A program made the translations under genes and the position numbers. Positions 30,578 to 44,266 of a stretch of 64,000 bases of DNA are shown here, in pieces. The notes below the pieces were generated by a model that was given only the letters and a program-made list of their open reading frames with translations, had not been told where the DNA came from and did no database searches. How positions within the stretch are numbered: position 1 is the stretch's first letter; each line of letters opens with the position of its first letter. Source of the DNA: Aphrophora alni (lineage: Eukaryota > Arthropoda > Insecta > Hemiptera > Aphrophoridae). The DNA lies in contig OY740765.1 of the NCBI GenBank assembly GCA_963513935.1, forward strand, positions 123,757,362 to 123,821,361, given 5' to 3'.

Positions 30578-30787
30578 GGTACTTGATAGAATAAAACTTG
30601 AACAGAAATTGTCACAACTAGTACGTTTATTTATTCTTAGTACTCAACAATAACTAAGGTTTAGTTTATTTATTGTAGCTGAATAACCATTCACTGAAGA
30701 TGACAAGTTTATTGTTGAAACGCGTTTGAATAAATAAAAGTACTAGTTGTGAGAATTTGTGCCTAAGTTTTATTCTATCATGTAGCT
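30578..30787. mobile_element. MITE with long terminal inverted repeats (about 58 bp)
   Basis: The left arm 30578-30636 and right arm 30728-30787 are inverted copies with about 85% match by eye (shared parts ATAGAATAAAACTT, CACAACTAGTAC, TTTATTTATTC). The element is about 210 bp and has no coding capacity. A TA dinucleotide borders both ends, compatible with a Tc1/mariner-mobilised MITE. The hammerhead-like motif at 30694-30724 sits between the arms, against the right one. Confidence 0.85.
30694..30724 (+). other. CTGA...GAAACGCG motif, locus 2 (hammerhead-like core)
   Basis: CTGAAGATG, spacer with ACAA/TTGT that can pair, then GAAACGCG. Box 1 (CTGAAGA) fits the CUGANGA consensus exactly. It lies inside the MITE at 30578-30787. 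Confidence 0.5.
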
Positions 30788-31138
30788 ATGAAGCTAACTG
30801 TAACTTGCATTTTACTTACCCAGTAAAATAGGATATATTAAATTGAAGATAACAAAATGGCGGCCATTTAAAACTTTTATGTTATATCCAGTACGTTATT
30901 CAACTTATAACATAGATACAAATTTTCAGATTTCAATTCTACACGGAATGGTACCAAATCCACCTCTCTACTATGGCAAATATCGAACTTATTGCCAAGA
31001 ATGAATTTCGAGTCCTAACTTCCGAATAAAACATGATTTTCATATAGTTACGAGATCCGACAAGGTCGAGTCACCGACACGAGGACTCCTTCTCATATGT
31101 ATAGCTTCGAGGCCCTTCAGGGCCAATCCAACTTCATA
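30788..31138. other. Non-coding stretch
   Basis: No supported feature. Confidence 0.4.
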
Positions 31139-31433
31139 TTTTTTTTTTCTACGAGGGTAGGTGAAAACCTGCAACAGGCACTAGAACAAGACCCAGTAGT
31201 GTGGGGGTCGACCCACTAAAAACCCCTCCCTAATGTTGCAACTGAGCTTTTGATGCCCATCTATCAACTTTACTTTCATAAATAACGTCTTGGGTGTAGG
31301 GGTATAGCCCAGTGGCTAATCCCAAAAACTAGTCATTCACTTTTCCTCACATCGACCGCTGTCATCCGCACTACACTTGCGATAATAAGTCATGCGGTTT
31401 TACTCTCTTTAGTCTTCTTAACATAGTTGATAT

Positions 31434-31660
31434 TTACTCCAACATGCTAATAATTGCCGGGTTTTCGTGGCATTGAATTCGTTTGGCATGACTATGAGCG
31501 TACCTAGTCACAATCTCACTTACCAACTCCAACTTTAAGTCTCTGTGGAGGAAGTCATTTCTAATGTACCATGGGGCATCAACTATTCCCCTCAGTACCC
31601 TATTTTGAAAAGTCTGAATGATTTTCCCATTTGTTTTTTTTTCGTACAACCCCAGAGTTG
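31434..31660 (-). pseudogene. LINE ORF2 C-terminal fragment (Jockey-like)
   Basis: The stretch IIQTFQNRVLRGIVDAPWYI and then RNDFLHRDLK is typical of the C-terminal tail of Jockey-clade reverse transcriptases. An A run just upstream (minus strand) shifts the frame relative to the preceding WGCTKK block. It is separated from the rest of ORF2 by the 2.07-kb insertion. Confidence 0.85.
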
Positions 31661-33728
31661 TGTTACCAGGGGACTTAAATTTAAGAAAGGCGGAACCAAA
31701 ATGGTAACAATGTTTGAAAAAGAAAAGTAAAAAAAGACAAAGACAAATTTAGTAATTAACAAGGCTCAAATTTATTTAAACAAAAGAAATTTCGACGGTT
31801 CAGATTTTATCATTTACAACTTAGAAAGACATCCTGAGACAAATCATCATAAACAGCTTATGATTAACAATATTATAATTAATAAAAGTTATACGCCCTT
31901 AATGTAACATATAATAATTTAATAAAAAAATTAATCAATAGATTCTGAAAATTTATCCCCCCTTTTAGTTTATATATTTTATAGTTACAAAATTTAACAA
32001 AAGACAATGAGCACAGCTTAATAATTAACAGGATTATAATTAATCCAAAAAAAAAAGATTATACGCCCTTAATGTAAAATTAAAATAAAAAAAGATGAAA
32101 AGGTACTGATATTTATTCCCCCCTTTTACTTTATGAGATGATAGTTTTTTTTAAAACAGTTACAGAATTTAACAATAAAAAAAAAATATAAATGAGTTTA
32201 ATGTTTTAAATTCAAAAAATTCATATCAATTGAAAACAGGTTGATGACTAGACTAAAAGTTACATAATATTACTTATTTGGTAAATTTCTTAAATGCTAT
32301 ATTGGCCAGTAAATTTATATATTTTAAATAAAGAATTTATTATACAATGAGAAGTTTATTTTAAAAAAAAATAAATGAAATTTTGAAGATTGAAATTTTA
32401 TTAATTGACGTCAATTTTTTGTTAATTTAGAAAATAACCTCTTGGAGGTTGTTAGGACCGAAAGTTTGCATGCAGGCTCCACCCAATAATTTTTATATAT
32501 TTTATAAATAACTACACAAGTCTACATCTAAAAGATAGCTTAAAAAAAAAAAAAAAAAAAAATATTCGCTGAAGCAATTTAGGCACATGTACAATATGAG
32601 TTTAATTAAAGTTCTATAAAGTCAGTTTTTTTTTTAACATCACTTTTGTGCACTTGAAACTCTGAAGGTATATTAAGAAAAACGTGTTTTGCCAACAGGA
32701 CGAAACATGTTTAGATCTTTAGCTGGTCTATGCAATCTGAGGCAAGAATTGCTGAGTATCTCCTACCAGCGTATTAGCTATAGCAAAAAACATGTTTTTT
32801 AGCGTCTGTGCAAAATCAGACATGTTGTAGCATTAATGTTCATTATTAAAGCAAATATCTGGTTATTTGTCAAAATTAAAGAAAATTGATTGTATCACAG
32901 AAATTCGTTAAGATTGTAATTAAAAGCTTCTTAGATGATTATAAATCCATTTATATATATTTAGTTTTGTGTAAAACAAGGCTTGTATAAGACTTGCAAA
33001 GATCTGCAAAAGTCTGTAAAACGAAATTTTCTGATTTAGAATAGATTTCTCTAATTGTTTTATATTTGACATGTTCAATAAGATATTCTGATCATTTAAT
33101 GTTCAACATTAATTTGCACCTATTTCACATAATTGTTCAAAACTCAAAATGTGCCTTTGCAAGGTTTTGTAAAGTATGTCTTAAGAAAAGAAAATTTTTA
33201 TAATCATTCAGTTTCAAAAAGAACATTGAATATTAAATAAAACATGAAATACATATTTTAAAGAATACATGATAATTAACAAATTATTTTAAAACATTAA
33301 CAAAATTTAAGATATGATAAAATCTGTAAATTTGAAATACCTGGAAAATCCTGTCGCAGATCACGTGAGCTTGTGCCGTGAAAAATAATAATTTATTTAA
33401 CATTTTTTAAAAAAAACTAAAGCGCACAAAACTGTAACTTAACATGTCGTTTAGAAACTGAGAAGTAATTTTGAGAACAAAAAAAAAAATGTCTGACGGA
33501 GCTTATAATAGAATGTAGAACATCGTGAGTAATTTCAGAATGACTGGCAACGGGTATTAAAACAGCTAGGCTGGCCTGCCGTTGTACTTTGCACTTGGAT
33601 GTCATGCGATGCTTAGTTTTGGAGAAGGCCGCCAGGTGCCAGCATCTGTCAAGCGACGGAAGTTGGATATGTGGAAGTCGAGTGAATGAATTTATATTGC
33701 AGATGTAATTTTGAATTAGGATGTTACA
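31661..33728. mobile_element. Nested 2.07-kb TG...CA insertion with 4-bp target duplication (LTR-like)
   Basis: The insert begins TGTTACCAGG and ends GGATGTTACA, and GTTG flanks it on both sides (31657-31660, 33729-33732). When one GTTG and the insert are removed in thought, the LINE reading frame runs on without a break across the junction (GIQL then WGC). This fixes both boundaries to the base. TG...CA ends and a 4-bp duplication fit a long terminal repeat, perhaps a solo LTR or a non-autonomous LTR element. No gag or pol was recognised inside, and no second copy of the ends that would mark two LTRs. An internal 170-bp tandem duplication lies at 31856-32180. Strand is unknown. Confidence 0.8.
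31856..32180 (+). repeat. Two-copy tandem repeat, period 170 bp, inside the LTR-like insert
   Basis: ATACGCCCTTAATGTAA starts at 31891 and 32061. Both copies also hold GATTAACAATATTATAATTA or a close variant and a TTTATYCCCCCCTTTTA block in the same order. Confidence 0.8.
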
Positions 33729-33968
33729 GTTGAATGCCATAATATGTCCACACTGGCCTGAGCACTTGCTTGTACAAAAGTAACTTATTTTCAATTGAGA
33801 ACTGTTAGCTGTTTCCAAGCAACCAATATATTTTCTATATTTTATATTTAGTTCCTCCTTTTTCTTTTTAACATGCTCCTTCCACCTAAGCTTAGCATCC
33901 AATGTTATACCTAAATATTTGGCAGTATTTGAATGTGGTACTAATTGCCCATTTATTTTTATTACCAC
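33729..33968 (-). pseudogene. LINE ORF2 fragment downstream of the RT core
   Basis: Contains AKYLGITLDAKLRWKEHVKK at the start. After a frameshift and a stop it has NKLLLYKQVLRPVWTYYG, the usual continuation in Jockey-like RTs. It ends exactly at the nested insertion. The apparent 183-codon frame that continues to 33417 runs into the insert and is not one protein. Confidence 0.85.
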
Positions 33969-34076
33969 CGTTTTAAACTTTTGATTCGTAAAATTTATAT
34001 GAACTGATTTAGATTCATTGAGCTTGATTCTCCATCTTTGTGTCCAATCTCCAATTATATTAATTGTCCTTTGAAG

Positions 34077-34286
34077 TTATCCAGGTGACCTTACAGCATC
34101 CACACCAGTTGCCATGAGAGCAGTGTCATTAGCAAATGTCGCCACAGCAGCTTCACTCGAAACCGACATATTCCTCATGTAAATGACGTACAATATTGGC
34201 CCTAAAACTCTACCCTGAGGCACACCCGCTTCAAGTGGCTTCAATTTGGAATATGCATTATTTAATACGAAAGTATCTGTCAGCAA
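34077..34286 (-). pseudogene. LINE reverse transcriptase fragment with mutated catalytic motif
   Basis: Encodes [18 protein letters not shown] and then [12 protein letters not shown]. The family consensus at the active site is F/YADD; here the codon at 34130-34128 reads Asn, so a catalytic aspartate is lost. In the family this domain copies element RNA into DNA at the target site. Confidence 0.9.
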
Positions 34287-34792
34287 TGTATGACATCAAC
34301 ACCAGGAAGAACTCCTCTGGAAGATCCATGTGTAATTTATAAGTAAGCCCCTCGAGTCAAACCTTGTCAAAGGCCTGTGCTACATCCAAGAAAACTGCTG
34401 AGCACACCTCCTTATTTTCTAAGGCCCTCTCTGGTCACTCGTCACTATCTGGTCACTTCTAAGATACTGGTCACTCGGTGAACCTGTTCAATTATTGTAT
34501 GTTTCCTAAATCCAAACTGATGGTAAGGAACTAGTTTTCTTTTTTCTAAAATAGGTGCTAGTATCTTCAAGAATCATTTTTTTAAAAAAGCTTTCCAATC
34601 ACTGGTAACAAAGAAATCGGTCGGTATGATTTTACTTCATTTGGAGATTTATCCGGTTTGAGCAGCATGATTACTTTTGCTACCTTCCACTGAGTAGGGA
34701 CATGTTTTAGTCTGAATGCACCATTGAATATATGCAGCATTTTCCTGAGTGCCCTCACCGGTAACTCCTTTAGTATTCCTCCCGTAATAAGG
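34287..34792 (-). pseudogene. LINE reverse transcriptase N-terminal half, frame-broken
   Basis: Minus-strand reading gives TGGILKELPVRALRKM, QWKVAKVIMLLKPDKSP and SYRPISLLPVIG, which are RT fingers/palm blocks of Jockey-type elements, split by frame changes. Confidence 0.85.
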
Positions 34793-35416
34793 TCACTTTT
34801 TTATTTCCTTATGGTCCTCTCTCTGCACTGGTGTGGTGTCTTCTACATAACTTTGCTTCAGCCCAGGTTTAAAAATTTCCTCCAGGTACCTTGCAAAGAT
34901 ATTTGTCTTCTCTCCAGCACTCTTAGCCCAACTTCCATCTTCCATCTTGATTGGCGGCTCCAGATTCTTTGGCCTTTTTAAGTTCTTTGTTGCTGTCCAT
35001 AAAGAATAATCGGTGTCCTTAAGGGCAGTCAAATTTGCTAGATAACTTCCTACTTCTTCATTTTTAACCTGTCTTATCAACTTTTTTAGTTTATAGCATA
35101 ACGCATTCAAAACATTTTTGTTTCCCGGCGTGCGCGTTCTCTGCCAGGTTTTCCAAGCTCTTCGTTTTTCCTAAATAAGTTCTTTTATTTGAGGTGTAAA
35201 TGCTACACCATCCACAAATTTGTTCCGTACTTGAGGACTGATCTCCCATGCTGCTCTCTGTATGTTGGTATTGAATAGATCAACTTCCTCTTCCAACTGA
35301 TATTCATCTTTTACTGGCACATTAAGATCCATAGGACCGACCTCCTTGTTGGAGGGTGGATTTTCCAGAGTATCTGGTCTGCCACCTGGGGTAATACTTT
35401 CGTGTGTTTTATCCAT
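34793..35416 (-). pseudogene. LINE ORF2 linker between endonuclease and RT
   Basis: Two open pieces (35416-35171 and 35110-34793) separated by a stop and frameshift. The blocks DYSLWTATKNLKRPK and GSWAKSAGEKTNIFARYLEE are typical of the segment just before the RT in Jockey-like elements. The endonuclease upstream is missing or unrecognisable. Confidence 0.8.
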
Positions 35417-35469
35417 CGCATAGTCAAATTGATGAGAAGGCGGAATAGAGCTCTGAAAGAAGAAACCTG

Positions 35470-35645
35470 AGTAGATTAGAGACCCCTAGCCTTCGGAAAC
35501 CTAACAGCGTCGGGGTCGGAAAAAAGGCCTAGTACCCAATACGAAAGAAGAAAGAGAAGGGATCTCACTCAAGACAAGTTGAAGTGAGATGGGATCCAGC
35601 TCGGGAACCTCGGGTTCGCCAAACCCGAACTCACTAGAAGTGAGC
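35470..35645 (-). repeat. Dispersed repeat family A, copy 4, at the LINE 5' edge
   Basis: On the minus strand it has CGAGCTGGATCCCATCTC, GTGAGATCCCTTCTC, TTTTCCGACCCCGACGCTGT and AGGGGTCTCTAATC in family order. It abuts the 5' limit of the recognisable LINE. Either the LINE inserted into a family A copy, or family A derives from the same larger unit. Confidence 0.65.
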
Positions 35646-38499
<2,854 letters not shown>

Positions 38500-38716
38500 A
38501 TTGCACAAATTTTCTCACTCATCCATCCCAAAAATCAAACAAAAACTATTCATACCAAAAATACCAGTTCGGTAGTTGTCAGAAAATAGTGAAAATGAAC
38601 CATAGGAGCTTTATTTATTTTTTAAAGTTAGATAGGGCTTAAACTTGATTCACTTGTGTCTTCGGTATCTTATCGTACTATAAATCGAAAGTTTGATTAA
38701 ATTCAAGGTTTATTGG

Positions 38717-38741
38717 TTAGGTTAGGTTAGGTTAGGTTAGG
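38717..38741 (+). repeat. Interstitial telomeric repeat (TTAGG)5
   Basis: Five perfect TTAGG units, the canonical insect telomere repeat. It stands inside a family C repeat, far from any visible chromosome end. Other family C copies lack it. Confidence 0.9.
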
Positions 38742-39167
38742 AATTCTTTTCCAATTCTTCCTGAACCGTAAATTTTTACTTGCAATTTTGCACACAAATT
38801 TGGGTTATTAACCCTGGAATGGTATTCTATCGTGATTTTTACGAAGGCGAAATAATTTCATAATTAATTATTAATTTTGGCTGGTACTGTTTTGTTTGCG
38901 ATCCGATTTTACCAGCCCTTTGTGTAAGCTCTCCCCATCCTCCACCAAGAGGTCAGTAAGACAGTGGAACTGGTTTTAGAAAGTTGCATACTCGGTCAGG
39001 AACTACCCTTGTGTAAATTTTATGAATGTATACCAATAACGTAACTTTTTCTGTTTGACTGTGTTTAGGGTTTTTTGTGATTATAGCCTAATTAAAATAT
39101 CTATTATAAATTATTTTTTTAAGCTGATATTAATTTCTAGACTTTATAAAAACTGTTTTTGTTTACA

Positions 39168-39263
39168 ATGTCACTTAGACCTTCAGAAATAGACAAAATA
39201 TTAGACGAAACTGACAGTGACAATGATATAGGTGACTTGGAGCATCAAGGAGAGGCGTGTTGA
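39168..39263 (+). pseudogene. piggyBac transposase N-terminal remnant
   Basis: Thirty-one codons from ATG to TGA. The acidic run DETDSDND is common at the N-terminus of piggyBac-like transposases. Shortly after the stop, GGCAGGTACGC resembles a splice donor, and TTAATTACAG ends at 39393 before the C-terminal remnant. A former intron may thus lie between the two pieces. Confidence 0.7.
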
Positions 39264-39393
39264 TCTGTGCTGAGAACTTCTGAATTTCGGCAGGTACGCA
39301 TATAAAAATAACTAAATAGGTCACGGCTTCACTTATAATTTACTTTTAAGATGGTATGCAAACTTACAATTAACTTTTGAACTTTAATTACAG

Positions 39394-39549
39394 AGGCTAA
39401 CGCAAACCCAATACTGTGGCTGCAATTCAGCAATCTGCTTGGAGCACACAAAAGGGACTTTGGAATTGTTGGAAATCTTTGCAACTATTAGATTTTTGTT
39501 GAAAATCGTCTTATTTTGTATATATTTACGTGTCATTTATACTTTGTAA
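39394..39549 (+). pseudogene. piggyBac transposase C-terminal (cysteine-rich domain) remnant
   Basis: The frame reads QTQYCGCNSAICLEHTKG and stays open to a TAA near 39547. The C-x-C ... C-x2-H pattern fits the zinc-binding tail of piggyBac-like transposases, which bind the terminal repeats. Family membership rests mainly on the surrounding ends and TTAA. Confidence 0.6.
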
Positions 39550-39935
39550 AGTACCTTTGTTACTGACTCTATGTTACATTTTTGTATATATAAAAAAAAT
39601 TAACTTAGGCCTAAGCTATTTTCAAAAGTTTCACATTCAAATAACATTTTTTTACATTATTAAAAATTTATTAATTGTAACCAAATTTATGTGTTTATAA
39701 CACTTTTAACAGTATTAAACAATAACTGGTTATGCAAATTGTTGTTGTTTTATTTTCATGGCAACCACAAATGTTTACAATTACAAACGTAAAAAATACG
39801 ATACTATACCAATAACGTATCTATGTAGTAGTATACCATTCCAGGGTTAATGTTCACATTTCACTAAAATTTCAACGTAATCGGTATAACCGATTTTGAG
39901 TAGGTATACGTATTTTATAACACGTTCTAATACCA

Positions 39936-40272
39936 AATGTTCTAATACCTAGGTCGAGTTTGGTATCATTTTTCATAACTTTTTCATTAGATTTCAAATA
40001 TACTTTTAAAAATGTTAAATTATTATTCTGTTAAGAAAGTGTACCTTTGTATAAACACAGCCAGTAGGTAACTCATCGCCTAGGCAACTGACAGCTCAGA
40101 CAGACGGGGTGAGGGATTATAGGGGTGGCCTCATGGTTTTTATATTGTTCTAAATACCACGAACTAGCCGTACTTTTTCTAGTCTGGGTGTGATGACGTT
40201 ATAAATCAATAATTATACTTTTCGTTCTTTATATCTATTCTTTGTTGATGTTAATAATCGCGTGAAACAGGC

Positions 40273-40274
<2 letters not shown>
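39936..40274. other. Non-coding stretch
   Basis: No gene or recognisable repeat. Confidence 0.4.

Positions 40275-40336
<62 letters not shown>
40275..40336. repeat. (AT)n microsatellite
   Basis: About 62 bp of alternating AT without interruption. Confidence 0.97.
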
Positions 40337-40340
<4 letters not shown>

Positions 40341-40799
40341 GGAGAGTGTAATATAAGATAAAATTAATAATTTAAGTGGTTTCAATTGATATTGATAAAT
40401 TATAATATATCAATTACACTTAAAATAATCCTTAATAATCAATGAGAAGAGTACTACTTCAACTCGTATAAATATCTTTAAAATTATGGTGGAAACATAC
40501 GACTGGTACGGACATTTAAATTTGTCAATCCAATATAATTATATTTTGATTAGGTATTGTTTGGTTTCGTATTAAAACTTTATAACGTTTAATGCACATC
40601 ACTATTTAAAGATCGTCAAAAACAGAGAAAAAGGAAATATATAGTGCGATAATTAAGACAGAGGTTGAAAACAAACGAATTTGTTATCCAGTAGGGCCAA
40701 TGTTATCACATGAATTTGTTAACGTACAACACCGTAAAATGTTTGTTTTCTTGTTGTAAAGACGAAATATCTCTCGGTAAATTCGTCGTATAGAAAAAC

Positions 40800-40970
40800 G
40801 AAGAAAGGAGCATAAAATAAAAACCATTAATATTCTAATAGCATAAGGATCGGAAAAGAACAAGAGTTAGTCAAGAGAGACCTGATAACAACAAAGAGAG
40901 GGATCTAACCCAAAAACTATATTAATAAAGGTGTAGGTCCAGCTAGGTTCCCTCTAGGGATTGTATGTAG
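40800..40970 (-). repeat. Dispersed repeat family A, copy 5
   Basis: On the minus strand: CCTAGCTGGACCTACACC, GGTTAGATCCCTCTCTTTG, TATCAGGTCTCTCTTGA, TGTTCTTTTCCGATCCTTAT, GCTATTAGAATATT. Together with copy 3 it is the best preserved of the family. Confidence 0.8.
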
Positions 40971-43900
40971 GCTATCAGATGGTAAAATCGAAATATGGTA
41001 ATCCAACATTAGTCATCATTAATATATTTCTCTAAACAAAAATAACAGATTTTAAGGTATCCAAAGTTTTGCTCCGTTTTGTTCCACCATTTAATAACTC
41101 ACCAACGCGTCGAGCACAAATCTTTGATAGAATTAAAATTTTTAAATTAAATTGATGTTGTTACCAAGTCTTCAATATGTTTGTAATTAACCTGGGATAA
41201 TAGGTTCGTTTTCTCAGATATTACATTGTTCGTAATGTAGTGGTTGTAGCAGAGATGGGGGGGGGGGAGGGAAGTGGTTTTCCAGTGTTTAAGATTCATT
41301 TCATGCAGAGACCGTACTCACTAAAGTGAGCAATTTAGGGTTAGCATGAAATTATTAAACACGGAACTATACATCTGTTGACAATAAAGACTCTTTGTTA
41401 TCACTTATTGAACAAAAGAAATGTTGTTTACTCTAAACAATCTAGTACAGCTGATAAGAAAACATTTCCAGTCTGGATGGTGCCAGTAAACAGGATGTGA
41501 GGTGTGTCTTTTATGATTGGTTACTGCTTCTTATTTCTCGATTGGATATTAGGCTTGCTGTTGTGGTTGGGCCTTCAAGGACAGCCTGCCAGGTATGCTA
41601 TCTCTGAGCTTACCTTTCCGTTACTATGCAACACTAAATACAAATTAGAAGAGATTTAATTTCGCGAATTTTTACTTCTCTATGCTTCCATAGCCTTATG
41701 CAGATTAAACTTTAACAATTGTGATTAAAATTTTTCGATTAATGTTTTTAACGGAAGATATACAGACGATTGATTTTTAAGTTTAACTTTGAACCTTAAA
41801 TAAACATTTTACTTTTATGCAACACACTTTTGTAGACTATTAATTATTAGGCCTAACTTGATTACAATCTTGGTATTTCATGTGTTATACTATAAAACAC
41901 CTGTAGCACATTAATAGTGTATCTGTCAAATAATCCGAACTTCGTAGGTTCTAACCTAATAATAGGTTATTTATTTCCCTTCATATTTTTTTGTTTTAAT
42001 TATAAAATACAAAATCAAATAATCACAGCTTATTTACCCAAATGTCATTTACCCTAAGGAGTAGGAAAATTACCTCTCTGGCAGACAAAGCAGTTTTAAA
42101 GTTTTCATCGCGCGGTTAGGCTACATGAGAGTCACGAGTCCATCTATCAGCACCAATAAGATGCAACCAACATTAATACCATTATTTTTAGTTTCTTTAT
42201 TTCGTTTTCTCTAAGAGACCATCCATTTGCTTTAATTGATTATATATTTGTTAATGGTGAATAATATGCTAAAAAATCAGGGTGATATTACACTTCATAT
42301 TTGGTACACCCCTATGTAGCTTTGTTTCCGAGATATTTTTGTCCCATTTTTGGGGGGAAAACGTTACTTTTCTTTTTTTCAATTTATTTTTCACATCGTA
42401 AATAAAGCAACCTCATTTCCAAAATCTTCATTAAATTTCTTATAAGACAGAACCAAGCATCGTTTTTTGAAGCTGAGAATATTTATCGTTATTTACAAGC
42501 CCTCTTCAAGATTTTTGACTTTCTAGATACATTAATTCTATGAACGAAAAAGTAAATTAGCGATTAGCTTTTAGAATTGGAAAACTTATGAAAAGCTGTA
42601 GTTTTTGTGAAATTTGAACACCTATAGCTGTAGTCGTTTAATAAAGATGCACTATTTCATGTTTTAAGGGTTGTAAATAATGCATATCCTCAGTTTCAAA
42701 AAAGGATGTCAGTTCTATCAGACAGGAAATTTAATGTAGTTATAGGGGGGAAAACTATTTTTCACTTTCAGGTGACAACTAAAGTTATAAAATAGAATTT
42801 TAACTGAAAAGTCACGTTTTTGTTTAAATACGGGGAAAAAAACATTATATAGATTGGAAGCGAAGAGAAATAAGAACTTACTGTGGTCAATGTTGTTCCA
42901 AATGGAGGTAGCCACCCAGATTTTTTTGGCACATTGTTCAACATTCAACCTGTATACGTGTGTATTTATTATTAGAGATAAATCGTTAACGTACCAAACG
43001 CTATATTCTCTTTCAAACCACGCATGGGTACATTCTTTCATTTAATCCACTGTATCGTCCCATTATTTTTGAATCCAATATGGCGCCCATCGTAACTATC
43101 CGATCACTTCGTAACGTTAACATATCGTTCCTTAGGAACTAATCTACCATCGCTGAATAAGAAAGTTTGGATCTTTTCTTTATCTTTCAACGAGTTAATA
43201 TTGTAAACTGAGTTTTTTATTAAAAAATCGTGTTTTTTTTTCTCATACATATTTAGTGTGAACTTTTGAGATGAGCTAAATGTTTTTTTGATTTTAAACA
43301 AGGAAAGTACAGTACGTAAAAATGTCATTTCAGTTAATTGTTAATTTATTGGCGCTTTTATAAATTATTGAGAATCGTTTTAAGTTGTAATATTTTACGA
43401 AGAATTGGGTAGACGTGCGGCCACTTCAGGGCCTTTTTCGAAAATCAGACTATAACGACTGTCGAACTGAAAATTGGTTAAATTAATCATTATAAAACAA
43501 ATTGTTATATTTTCACTTTAATATTAATGAATCGCTTGCCATAAACAAAATAAGTATAGTAGGTTGTCTATACATATTTACTTTATTATCTCTAAAATAA
43601 TTGTAATACAATACTTGCAATACAAGAACCACGCCCAATTAAAAATTTACCTTTGGTTTTGATAAATATCTTTACGTTTGATTCTTGCAACTCTCCAAAA
43701 ATGCCGCTGTGTTCAATGGATTAAAAAAAGTCCCTCTTATTAGATATAGTGGGTAGTCTACAGAAACTTTGTTGAGAAATAAGTCAACATGTCGCTGGCC
43801 CGGCCACTTTATATTTCTGCCCCAAAACTTATACTAAGATTTAGTACCTATAAAGTACTTACTAGAATTAGTACTAACACTGGTCACGAGTAATTAAGAA

Positions 43901-44266
43901 AATCGTTGCAGGGCCAGTGACATATAACATGGCCACTTAGTACTGTATTTCGGCCTAAAAACTATTACCACCATCTTTTTATCTTGTACCAATTTTATGC
44001 GATATCTTTTGCTATTTAAAATACTACACCTCGATTATTTTGATTCATTGTTGTTGGAATCTTTAAGTAGATTCTGATAATGGTGTTAAATTTAGTAAAC
44101 AAATTCAATTTTACTTGCATAAGTACCGATTTTTGAAAAAGAAAAAAAAATCTAGAAATATTAGACCAAGTGTGTTGGAGTTAAAATATCCATGGTTTTG
44201 TCACTACTGTATTAGCAAGTAGGCCTAGTTTGTGCTAAAAAAATATCACATTTATCACCAGCCTCC

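Larger units (their letters stand above)
31139..35470 (-). mobile_element. Degenerate Jockey-like non-LTR retrotransposon, interrupted by a nested insertion
   Basis: This is a minus-strand LINE. Its 3' end carries a poly(A) tail (T run at 31139-31148). Its ORF2 runs from about 35416 down to 31434. From 5' to 3' it shows a linker between endonuclease and reverse transcriptase (35416-34793), and RT blocks including QWKVAKVIMLLKP and SYRPISLLPVIG (about 34720-34600). Next come GVPQG and GPILYVIY (about 34226-34180), FANDTA in place of FADDTA (34134-34117), and a KYLGITLD block (about 33910). The C-terminal VDAPWYIRNDFLHRDLK block lies in 31649-31434. Stops, frameshifts and the Asp-to-Asn change in the catalytic pair show it is dead. 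The endonuclease domain is not recognisable; the 5' side is cut off near a family A copy. Confidence 0.9.
38812..39846 (+). mobile_element. piggyBac-like element, internally deleted, with intact ends
   Basis: The 1035-bp element starts CCCTGGAATGGTAT and ends with its perfect reverse complement ATACCATTCCAGGG. TTAA stands on both sides (38808-38811, 39847-39850), which is the piggyBac target duplication; CCCT ends are also typical. Inside, an ATG at 39168 opens 31 codons rich in acidic residues (EIDKILDETDSDND), like a piggyBac transposase N-terminus, then a stop. A later frame from 39394 has CGCNSAICLEH, like the C-terminal cysteine-rich domain. The catalytic core is absent, so it is non-autonomous. 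Confidence 0.92.
38500..39935 (+). repeat. Dispersed repeat family C, copy 7, split by the piggyBac-like element
   Basis: The left part (38500-38811) carries the inverted box CAAATTTTCTCACTCATCC, AGTTGTCAGAAAATAGTGAA, GAACCATAGGAG, a (TTAGG)5 block and TTGCACACAAATTTGGGTTA. The right part (39847 onward) continues ATGTTCACATTTCACTAAAA, CGTAATCGGTATAACCG. Joined at TTAA, they give the same order as the uninterrupted copy at 22.1 kb. Confidence 0.75.

Noticed and set aside
33417..33968. 183-codon frame as a single protein
   Set aside because: Only the part above 33732 is LINE-derived; the remainder is chance reading of the nested insert.
42718..43045. Opposed open frames of 107 and 63 codons
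   Set aside because: No domain on either strand, AT-driven composition and no splice or promoter context.
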